A stretch of 64,000 bases of DNA, taken from the NCBI GenBank assembly GCA_003117195.1, contig BDSI01000006.1, forward strand, positions 1,357,534-1,421,533, in the 5' to 3' direction. The notes beneath the pieces are model-generated. The model was not told the origin of the DNA. It did not search any database and saw only the letters and a list, made by a program, of their open reading frames with translations. The DNA comes from Eudorina sp. 2006-703-Eu-15 (taxonomy: Eukaryota; Chlorophyta; Chlorophyceae; Chlamydomonadales; Volvocaceae). The stretch's first letter is position 1. Each line of letters starts with the position of its first letter. Below are positions 27,101-35,951 of the stretch, piece after piece. Made by a program: the position numbers and the translations under genes.

Positions 27101-27134
27101 CGCCGACGTCCGCGACAGCGAAGAAGACGAATAG
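12134..27134 (+). CDS. PDS5: sister chromatid cohesion protein PDS5
   Basis: PDS5 binds the cohesin ring in the nucleus and regulates its loading, maintenance and release. Twenty-one exons close in frame to 2092 aa: 12134-12289, 12466-12579, 12665-12751, 13054-13155, 13612-13694, 14231-14449, 14792-15020, 15213-15476, 15991-16110, 16271-16580, 17114-17364, 17907-18143, 18428-18592, 18979-20002, 20485-21047, 21928-22012, 22649-22881, 23131-23388, 23831-24116, 24727-26055 and 26971-27134. Family blocks appear in order: KDALVKLLK, CIVHLTRVFAPDMPYSDEQL, EVFELLLSCW, YILMLDLGDLDLL, APLLLLPVVPELKAQL and PEFLLPFLIYILAHHPD. The body is helical HEAT-type repeat. It is longer than usual PDS5 (about 1200-1600 aa) because of Ala/Gly-rich insertions, an acidic run in exon 14, and a basic/acidic tail with poly-Gln in exon 20. 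The last exon begins with an AT-hook-like GRPRQP and ends in SEEDE. Start at 12134: the first ATG before the conserved KDALVKLLK block. Confidence 0.88.
15691..15762 (+). repeat. three copies of a 24-bp repeat in PDS5 intron 8
   Basis: The unit GTGAGTGAGCTGACGCAGCC plus four bases (AGCG) is repeated three times; the third copy has one changed base (GTGATT). Each unit carries a donor-like GTGAGT and an acceptor-like CGCAG within 24 bases. It lies inside the intron between 15476 and 15991. Confidence 0.8.
18152..18178 (+). repeat. GGAT tetranucleotide run in PDS5 intron 12
   Basis: A simple run of about six GGAT units lies just after the exon ending at 18143. It is an ordinary microsatellite. 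Confidence 0.8.
21472..21502 (+). repeat. GTGAC pentanucleotide repeat in PDS5 intron 15
   Basis: About six units of GTGAC in tandem lie in the intron between 21047 and 21928. Confidence 0.85.
26642..26803 (+). repeat. 18-bp minisatellite, nine copies, in the last PDS5 intron
   Basis: The unit GGAAGCGAGATGGGGTAT is repeated nine times, with a single base change (GATGAGG) in the eighth copy. It lies between the exons ending at 26055 and starting at 26971. Copies are almost identical, so the expansion looks recent. Confidence 0.9.
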
Positions 27135-29190
27135 GCGGCGCAGCGGGGGGGCACGGCTTCACTGTGTGGCCGGCGGATGGACGATGCGCTGCTGTGCATC
27201 ACACCGTAGGACGGGCCCCGCCACCGCGACTGCCGGTCACAGCGCGCACGGGGCGGTGGGGTTGGGGATCGCATGCGGGTTTTGACCCATGAGGGATCTG
27301 GGTTCCAGGGGACCGCGGGTGTACATGGGACGTGAGTTCAAGAGACCGGAGTATGCTTGTGTGTACATACATACATGTACAGGACGTGGATGAGGCCTTG
27401 CTAGACTGCCACGTGTGCATGCGCGGCTGATGGGGCGGCTGTGGTGTGGTGTTCGGAGGGGCGACTACCGGTGGCACCCATGACCGACCCCAGGGTTGCG
27501 GACCAACTGCTTACACTTCCGGGTTTGTAGCATTCACGCAGGTAGCAGTGTGTACGATGCAGAGACGCCCCGGGTGCGGCCAAGGATTGCGGTACAGCAT
27601 TACAGTTTGTGTGTCTGTCGCAATGAGGACTCCTTCGGACTCCTGTTGGACCTCCCAGCTGTGCCAGGTGTCGAGGGTCGATTTTGATGTTGATGTTGAA
27701 GTATGCAAAGGTAGGTGGAGTGCCTTTGCTAAACAACACAGCGAGTCCCCCGCCGGTAAGCGGCATGTATGGGATTATTCTGAATGAATAAACGTTACAT
27801 GAGGTTAGGTATGCAGCCGGCTCCGGTCCCGTCAGCCCGCTACGGTCGTCATGCCGCAAATCGTCATCACGTGATCTCCCCCGTCCAGTACACCCGCGGC
27901 TGCGTCGGCGACCCGGTCCATCATCTCTGTCCGGGCAGGTGACATGGGCTGCGTGGTTCCCCAGTCCGCGCCTCCGCGGCGGCCCAGAGGCGGGCGGGCC
28001 CAGAAAGCCCGGCGCCCATGCGCTCGGCGGGTCGCGGCCGAGTACACGGCTCCATGCGCATTGTACGCTGCCCGATTCTTTAGCCGTACATATAGGATGG
28101 CACGTTAGCACCGCCCCGGCACGACCCTTCATGATCGCGCTCTGCGACTTACTGCAACGGCCTCGCGGAGTTTTGCTTAATACCGCCTAATCCCTTCACA
28201 CCTCACGGTTTAGCGTAACCTCATGCCATTTAGTGGAGGTGTTGAGAAACACCGGGGGTCAATGTCTGTTGTCGCTCACCCTCTCTCCCCAACCTCCGAT
28301 ATCCCCGCTGCAGCAACTCCTCCGTCGCCTCCCCATGCGCACGAGCGACCCTGAGCGACTTGCACATGAGCACGCACAGGGCGGAGAATCGTAGGGCACG
28401 TCAGCGACTGTGTTGGGCTCTTCCAATGGCAGGATTAGGCCCTCCGCCAGGGGCATCGGGACCGTCCAACTGGGAGCTCCACAGCGCACATGTACCGCGC
28501 AACGGGATAGATAGGGACAGGGGCAGCTGTGCGTGAGGAGGAGGAAGCAGCGCCGGCACCACGATCTCCTTCACAGCCACAGCAGCGGCAGCTCTGCCCG
28601 AGGCGTGGGCAGGCCGCGGTGCAGGCAGTGCGTGTGCCAATTAAGTTGCCTGTTTGATTGCTAGCTATTGCCTCAAACGTCAAGTTACCAGGCTAGCCAC
28701 CGCCCAGACCGACCCCGCCCCGCTTCCTCGCCGCCCTTACGTGCCCTGCATCCGCCCGCCGGCCCGCGGTACTCGCCGTCATGACGACTCAGCTAGCCCT
28801 GCCCGGGTCACCCCGAGGGCCGTGTGCCGTTGAGTGCCCTCCAAAATGGTTTACGGAAACAGAAGAAGAGCTGCCAGAGTATCTCCTCAGGATTCCCTCA
28901 GCTCCGCAAGGTACCGGATCTCTATTTGTCCATCAAAGAATTTCTTGCTGCCATGCATCGAATCAGGTAATTGTTGTAATGTCTAGTATCAGGGCACCGC
29001 TATGTGGCGCGTCGGTAGTCTTCTTGTTACAACCTCTTGTCTACCGTCGGCGTGGAAGACTCCTACGCCAATAGGAATTTATCCAAAAAATGTCCGGTCG
29101 TTGCGTGTGTGATGTCTGCGCTGAATGCGAGTCGTTGTTTGTCCAAACAATTGTTGTAATCACTGTCCTGTAGGTCATTTGAGGTATATA

Positions 29191-29425
29191 GAAGCATGAC
29201 ATTTCATAGAGAGGGAAGACTTGTTTTGTGACGGAAACTTCATCAGGTCGAGTGGATTCAGACGGCCCCTACACGCAATGTAGGTGTTCCACGCCTCATG
29301 ACATTTCATAGAGAGGGAAGACTCGTTTTGTGACGGGTCGAGTGGAGACTTCATCAGGTCGAGAGGATTCACTTCAAATACAACATACTGACAGACGACT
29401 CCTACACACGATGTAGGTGTTCCAT
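29191..29425. repeat. imperfect two-copy direct repeat (about 104 and 130 bp)
   Basis: Both copies contain CATGACATTTCATAGAGAGG, then TTTTGTGACGG and CTTCATCAGGTCGAG, and end with ATGTAGGTGTTCCA. The copies begin near 29193 and 29295, and the second carries an insertion. The DNA is lower in GC than the genes. It may be a fragment of a transposable element, but no ends or protein support that. Confidence 0.6.
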
Positions 29426-30390
29426 GCCTCCGGAAATTTCTAAAGATTTATTAGTTCAGATTATTTTATCATGTCAATCTGTTACATCACATGCAACAAT
29501 GAAGATGTCTTAATACTGAAGTCAACTACAGCTGCAGATTCCATGAAGATGATACCATGAAGTGGATACGTGACTCGTGACATACGTAGTTCCATGATTG
29601 ACAGCTGGTGTGGCGTAGTCTAGGTTCGGGGCTAACGCTGGCCAGGTGTCGCTGCTGCTGTTTGAGGCCCGGCGACCGCCCAAGCAGTTCCCCCGGGAAT
29701 GAGACTGGCGAGCGGGGGGCCACTGTCCTCGCCCCTGACAGTGGCCCCCCTTGCCTCTTAACAATATACCCGCTCGCCGTATGCAACCGTCGGCACGCCT
29801 GCCCCCTCCCTCTCGACACGCTTGGCATAACTCAGACCCTCACACGCACTCAACTCCATAACCAATGCAGCACTCTTCAACACTATGGCAAGGAAAACTA
29901 CCGTACATCCAAAGTGCCCACAAGCAATTCTTAACCTTGAATAAAACCCAATGAAGGCATTGAAGTCCTGCCTCCCAATAAAATTCCCAATCCAAGCAAC
30001 ACCGTGCCCTCTCCGTCAGAATCCATATGGCACAGTCCAGCTAAGACGCAGCCGGTCCTCAACCACCACAGCTTCCCAGGCACGCCGCGTCACAGTTGGG
30101 GCCAATAATCACTTCAAAATCGATCTCCTTCGGCACCGGATATCGTGATGCCGCCCATCGCTACACCCCCGAGAAGACCGCCTTCGGACATCTGTGCAGC
30201 TCCTCCCCACCATAGCCCCGCTGGTGTCGAGGAAGCCCAGGCTGTCGCCGCTCCGGCTCCGGCCGTCGACGATGGATGGCGGCTGCGAGAGCTTGATGGC
30301 GCGCCGGCTAGCGACGGAGGCGGCGGCTGAGGCCACGGCTGCTGCTGCTCAACGGCGGCAGTAGCAGCAGCTGCCGTAGGCGTTACGACG

Positions 30391-30510
30391 GCGCCGACTG
30401 CGTTCGGGAGCATGACTGCTGTAGGCGAGGGCGAGGGGAATGTTGACGTCACCGCGGGCCGCTCCCCTCTGGGTGGTGGTGGCGCGTTCGGGTTGGCGGA
30501 GGCGGGTGGT
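30391..30510. repeat. segment shared with 38069-38165 (copy 1)
   Basis: CGCCGACTGCGTTCGGGAGC, a GAGGGCGAGG run and GCGTTCGGGTTGGCGGAGGC occur here and again near 38069-38165 in the same orientation. This copy has an extra insertion of roughly 25-30 bases in the middle. Confidence 0.65.
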
Positions 30511-30812
30511 GCTGTCGGTCATTACCGCCTCCGCCACCACCGCCGTCGCCGCAAGCACCGCCGCCGCTGCAACCACGGCCGCCTCCGCCGCATCCTCCGC
30601 CGCCGCCACGTCTGCCACCACCGCCTCCGCGGCTACCACCGCCGCCTCCGACACCATCGCCGCCTCCGACAAAATTGCCGCCTCCGCCATCACAATCGCC
30701 ACCGCCACCATCGCCGCCGCCTCCACCGTCTCCGCCATCACCGCCGCCGCCACCACCACCGCCGCCGCCGCCATGACAGCCGCCGCTGCCACCACGGCCG
30801 CCGCCGCCTCCA

Positions 30813-31562
30813 TCACTCCACCGCCGCCTTAACGCCATAACCACCGCCATCGCCACCGCCACCGCCCTGCTGTACCAGATCCTGATCCGGAACCGGCGGG
30901 ACCGCGGAAGACTGCGGCTGCCATGTGCAGGCTGCGGAAGCGGCGCCGCCGCCGAAGCCAGAGGGCGCGAACAAGAGCGCGATGCTGCCGCTGCTGCTGC
31001 CGATGCTGCCGTTAAGGATGGTGCGGCTTGGCACGGTGGTCTTGAGGGCGATGTGGGTGAACGAGTGCAGGACTTGGATGTCCCACCGGTCGGCGGAGAG
31101 GGCCAGGGAGGCACTTCGGCAGGACAAGAAGCTGACGTGGACGACCTGTGCGGGGACGCGCGGGCGCCGCCGCGGGGGAATGGACGGGCGAGGGAACTAG
31201 TGAGGCAGTTGAACGTGGTGGAATGAGGGTACCGCGATCCACTGGCCCATCGCGCGTACTCGGTCATGCCCAGACAATACGAGGCTGTCCGTTGCCATCC
31301 TCTGCCGCTCTGCAACCAAGGCGGGAGGGAGGGCGGCAGCGAGCACAGGGGTAAACAAACGACCAGCGCACCAGAAACGAATGAACTCACCGTTTTGGAA
31401 TCAAGATGCGCACGACCCACGACGTCGGCTTTGGGCTGGGCGGCGCAGGCGAGGGCGACTCCGTCCTGTACGGCGAACAGCTTAACTCCATCCACTGGCC
31501 CATCGCGCGTACTCGGCCATGCCCAGACACAACGAGGCTCTCCGTTGTCATCCTCTGCCGCT
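30813..31562 (-). CDS. 3' end of an unidentified beta-strand-rich protein fed by the tandem array (partial)
   Basis: I do not recognise the protein. A terminal exon 31145-30813 (TGA) has a good acceptor (CCCCGCACAG) and opens with VVHVSFLSCRSASLALSADR, then WDIQVLHSF and HIALKTTV, followed by a Ser-rich stretch and a Gly-rich end. The nearest complete copy of the tandem unit supplies an upstream exon, 31562-31391 (172 nt), ending in a GTGAGT donor. Its product includes DGPVDGVKLFAVQDGVALAC and joins the terminal exon in phase 0. Alternating strand-like segments ending in W or D suggest a beta-propeller, but this is a guess. No start codon or upstream exon could be fixed, since the array blocks the 5' side. 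It could be a pseudogene. Confidence 0.4.
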
Positions 31563-34500
31563 CTGTAAGCAAGGCGGGAGGGAGGGCGGCAGCGAGCGAG
31601 CGCAGGGGTAAACAAACGACCAGCGCACCAGAAACGAATGAACTCACCGTTTTTGGAATCAAGATGCGCACGACGTCGGCTTTGGGCTGGGCGGCGCAGG
31701 CGAGGGCGACTCCGTCCTGTACGGCGAACAGCTTAACTCCATCCACTGGCCCATCGCGCGTACTCGGCCATGCCCAGACACAACGAGGCTCTCCGTTGTC
31801 ATCGTCTGCCGCTCTGTAAGCAAGGCGGGAGGGAGGGCGGCAGCGAGCGAGCGCAGGGGTAAACAAACGACCAGCGCACAAGAAACGAATGAACTCACCG
31901 TTTTGGAATCAAGATGCGCACGACCCACGACGTCGGCTTTGGGCTGGGCGGCGCAGGCGAGGGCGACTCCGTCCTGTACGGCGAACAGCTTAACTCCATC
32001 CACTGGCCCATCGCGCGTACTCGGCCATGCCCAGACACAACGAGGCTCTCCGTTGTCATCGTCTGCCGCTCTGTAAGCAAGGCGGGAGGGAGGGCGGCAG
32101 CGAGCGAGCGCAGGGGTAAACAAACGACCAGCGCACAAGAAACGAATGAACTCACCGTTTTGGAATCAAGATGCGCACGACCCACGACGTCGGCTTTGGG
32201 CTGGGCGGCGCAGGCGAGGGCGACTCCGTCCTGTACGGCGAACAGCTTAACTCCATCCACTGGCCCATCGCGCGTACTCGGCCATGCCCAGACACAACGA
32301 GGCTCTCCGTTGTCATCGTCTGCCGCTCTGTAAGCAAGGCGGGAGGGAGGGCGGCAGCGAGCGAGCGCAGGGGTAAACAAACGACCAGCGCACCAGAAAC
32401 GAATGAACTCACCGTTTTTGGAATCAAGATGCGCACGACGTCGGCTTTGGGCTGGGCGGCGCAGGCGAGGGCGACTCCGTCCTGTACGGCGAACAGCTTA
32501 ACTCCATCCACTGGCCCATCGCGCGTACTCGGCCATGCCCAGACACAACGAGGCTCTCCGTTGTCATCGTCTGCCGCTCTGTAAGCAAGGCGGGAGGGAG
32601 GGCGGCAGCGAGCGAGCGCAGGGGTAAACAAACGACCAGCGCACCAGAAACGAATGAACTCACCGTTTTTGGAATCAAGATGCGCACGACGTCGGCTTTG
32701 GGCTGGGCGGCGCAGGCGAGGGCGACTCCGTCCTGTAGGGCGAACAGCCTAACTCCATCCACTGGCCCATCGCGCGTACTCGGCCATGCCCAGACACAAC
32801 GAGGCTCTCCGTTGTCATCGTCTGCCGCTCTGTAAGCAAGGCGGGAGGGAGGGCGGCAGCGAGCGAGCGCAGGGGTAAACAAACGACCAGCGCACAAGAA
32901 ACGAATGAACTCACCGTTTTTGGAATCAAGATGCGCACGACGTCGGCTTTGGGCTGGGCGGCGCAGGCGAGGGCGACTCCGTCCTGTACGGCGAACAGCT
33001 TAACTCCATCCACTGGCCCATCGCGCGTACTCGGCCATGCCCAGACACAACGAGGCTCTCCGTTGTCATCGTCTGCCGCTCTGCAAGCAAGGCGGGAGGG
33101 AGGGCGGCAGCGAGCGAGCGCAGGGGTAAACAAACGACCAGCGCACAAGAAACGAATGAACTCACCGTTTTTGGAATCAAGATGCGCACGACGTCGGCTT
33201 TGGGCTGGGCGGCGAAGGCGAGGGCGACTCCGTCCTGTACGGCGAACAGCTTAACTCCATCCACTGGCCCATCGCGCGTACTCGGCCATGCCCAGACACA
33301 ACGAGGCTCTCCGTTGTCATCGTCTGCCGCTCTGCAAGCAAGGCGGGAGGGAGGGCGGCAGCGAGCGAGCGCAGGGGTAAACAAACGACCAGCGCACCAG
33401 AAACGAATGAACTCACCGTTTTTGGAATCAAGATGCGCACGACGTCGGCTTTGGGCTGGGCGGCGAAGGCGAGGGCGACTCCGTCCTGTACGGCGAACAG
33501 CTTAACTCCATCCACTGGCCCATCGCGCGTACTCGGCCATGCCCAGACACAACGAGGCTCTCCGTTGTCATCGTCTGCCGCTCTGTAAGCAAGGCGGGAG
33601 GGAGGGCGGCAGCGAGCGAGCGCAGGGGTAAACAAACGACCAGCGCACCAGAAACGAATGAACTCACCGTTTTTGGAATCAAGATGCGCACGACGTCGGC
33701 TTTGGGCTGGGCGGCGCAGGCGAGGGCGACTCCGTCCTGTACGGCGAACAGCTTAACTCCATCCACTGGCCCATCGCGCGTACTCGGCCATGCCCGGACA
33801 TTACGCTCTTCGAGGCTGTCCGTTGCCATCCTCTGCCGCTCTGCAAGCAAGGCGGGAGGGAGGGCGGCAGCGAGCGAGCGCAGGGGTAAACAAACGACCA
33901 GCGCACCAGAAACGAATGAACTCACCGTTTTGGAATCAAGATGCGCACGACCCACGACGTCGGCTTTGGGCTGGGCGGCGCAGGCGAGGGCGACTCCGTC
34001 CTGTACGGCGAACAGCTTAACTCCATCCACTGGCCCATCGCGCGTACTCGGCCATGCCCGGACATTACGCTCTTCGAGGCTGTCCGTTGCCATCCTCTGC
34101 CGCTCTGCAAGCAAGGCGGGAGGGAGGGCGGCAGCGAGCGAGCGCAGGGGTAAACAAACGACCAGCGCACAAGAAACGAATGAACTCACCGTTTTGGAAT
34201 CAAGATGCGCACGACCCACGACGTCGGCTTTGGGCTGGGCGGCGCAGGCGAGGGCGACTCCGTCCTGTACGGCGAACAGCTTAACTCCATCCACTGGCCC
34301 ATCGCGCGTACTCGGCCATGCCCAGACACAACGAGGCTCTCCGTTGCCATCCTCTGCCGCTCTGTAAGCAAGGCGGGAGGGAGGGCGGCAGCGAGCGAGC
34401 GCAGGGGTAAACAAACGACCAGCGCACCAGAAACGAATGAACTCACCGTTTTTGGAATCAAGATGCGCACGACGTCGGCTTTGGGCTGGGCGGCGCAGGC

Positions 34501-35951
34501 GAGGGCGACTCCGTCCTGTACGGCGAACAGCTTAACTCCATCCACTGGCCCATCGCGCGTACTCGGCCATGCCCAGACACAACGAGGCTCTCCGTTGTCA
34601 TCGTCTGCCGCTCTGTAAGCAAGGCGGGAGGGAGGGCGGCAGCGAGCGAGCGCAGGGGTAAACAAACGACCAGCGCACCAGAAACGAATGAACTCACCGT
34701 TTTTGGAATCAAGATGCGCACGACGTCGGCTTTGGGCTGGGCGGCGCAGGCGAGGGCGACTCCGTCCTGTACGGCGAACAGCTTAACTCCATCCACTGGC
34801 CCATCGCGCGTACTCGGCCATGCCCAGACACAACGAGGCTCTCCGTTATCATCGTCTGCCGCTCTGTAAGCAAGGCGGGAGGGAGGGCGGCAGCGAGCGA
34901 GCGCAGGGGTAAACAAACGACCAGCGCACCAGAAACGAATGAACTCACCGTTTTGGAATCAAGATGCGCACGACCCACGACGTCGGCTTTGGGCTGGGCG
35001 GCGCAGGCGAGGGCGACTCCGTCCTGTACGGCGAACAGCTTAACTCCATCCACTGGCCCATCGCGCGTACTCGGCCATGCCCAGACACAACGAGGGGGGA
35101 GGGAGGGCGGGAGGGAGGGCGGGAGGGAGGGCGGCAGCGAGCGAGCGCAGGGGTAAACAAACGACCAGCGCACCAGAAACGAATGAACTCACCGTTTTTG
35201 GAATCAAGATGCGCACGACGTCGGCTTTGGGCTGGGCGGCGCAGGCGAGGGCGACTCCGTCCTGTACGGTGAAGAGCATAACTCGATCCACTGGCCCATC
35301 GCGCGTACTCGGCCATGCCCAGACATTACGCTCTTCGAGGCTGTCCGTTGCCATCCTCTGCCGCTCTGCAAGCAAGGCGGGAGGGAGGGCGGCAGCGAGC
35401 GAGCGCAGGGGTAAACAAACGACCAGCGCACCAGAAACGAATGAACTCACCGTTTTGGAATCAAGATGCGCACGACCCACGACGTCGGCTTTGGGCTGGG
35501 CGGCGCAGGCGAGGGCGACTCCGTCCTGTACGGCGAACAGCTTAACTCCATCCACTGGCCCATCGCGCGTACTCGGCCATGCCCAGACACAACGAGGCTC
35601 TCCGTTGCCATCCTCTGCCGCTCTGCAAGCAAGGCGGGAGGGAGGGCGGCAGCGAGCGAGCGCAGGGGTAAACAAACGACCAGCGCACCAGAAGCGAATG
35701 AACTCACCGTTTTTGGAATCAAGATGCGCACGACGTCGGCTTTGGGCTGGGCGGCGCAGGCGAGGGCGACTCCGTCCTGTACGGTGAAGAGCATAACTCG
35801 ATCCACTGGCCCATCGCGCGTACTCGGCCATGCCCAGACATTACGCTCTTCGAGGCTGTCCGTTGCCATCCTCTGCCGCTCTGCAAGCAAGGCGGGAGGG
35901 AGGGCGGCAGCGAGCGAGCGCAGGGGTAAACAAACGACCAGCGCACCAGAA
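31215..35951 (-). repeat. tandem array of ~18 exon-plus-intron units (251-262 bp)
   Basis: About 18 full copies plus a truncated one at the low-coordinate edge. On the minus strand each unit reads: acceptor CTTGCTTACAG or CTTGCTTGCAG, an exon-like segment, a GTGAGT donor, and an 85-bp intron-like spacer with a C/T-rich end. The basic exon is 166 nt (unit 251 bp). Variants add 6 nt near its 3' end, 7 nt near its 5' end, or both. One unit, near 35090, has a shortened, GGGAGGGA-expanded segment. All units keep the frame that encodes GVKLFAVQDGVALACAAQPK or close variants (RLFALQ, ALAFAA, VMLFTVQ). Copies near 35300 and 35800 share the same private substitutions, as do 33200 and 33450, pointing to unequal crossing-over or gene conversion. 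The array stops abruptly at 35951 inside the intron-like part. Confidence 0.9.

Larger units (their letters stand above)
27135..30812. other. repeat-rich region with no resolved gene
   Basis: No complete gene could be built here. The first part should be the 3' UTR of PDS5. At about 28270-28690 the minus strand has protein-like stretches (for example EIVVPALLPPPHAQLPLSL and ATEELLQRGYRRLGRE) in different frames without a consistent splice path; these may be exon remnants. At 29191-29430 there is a two-copy direct repeat. At about 30480-30830 the DNA is built of CCGCCN/CCACCN codon-like repeats and gives Gly-, Ala- or Ser/Thr-rich reading frames in any register. Confidence 0.4.

Noticed and set aside
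30349..30816. Ala/Val-rich, Gly-rich and Ser/Thr-rich ORFs at one locus
   Set aside because: A CCGCCN/CCACCN repeat is open in all registers; none shows a splice or start context that singles it out.
31215..35951. CRISPR array
   Set aside because: Repeats are ~251 bp, head-to-tail without unique spacers, in a eukaryotic genome with no cas genes.
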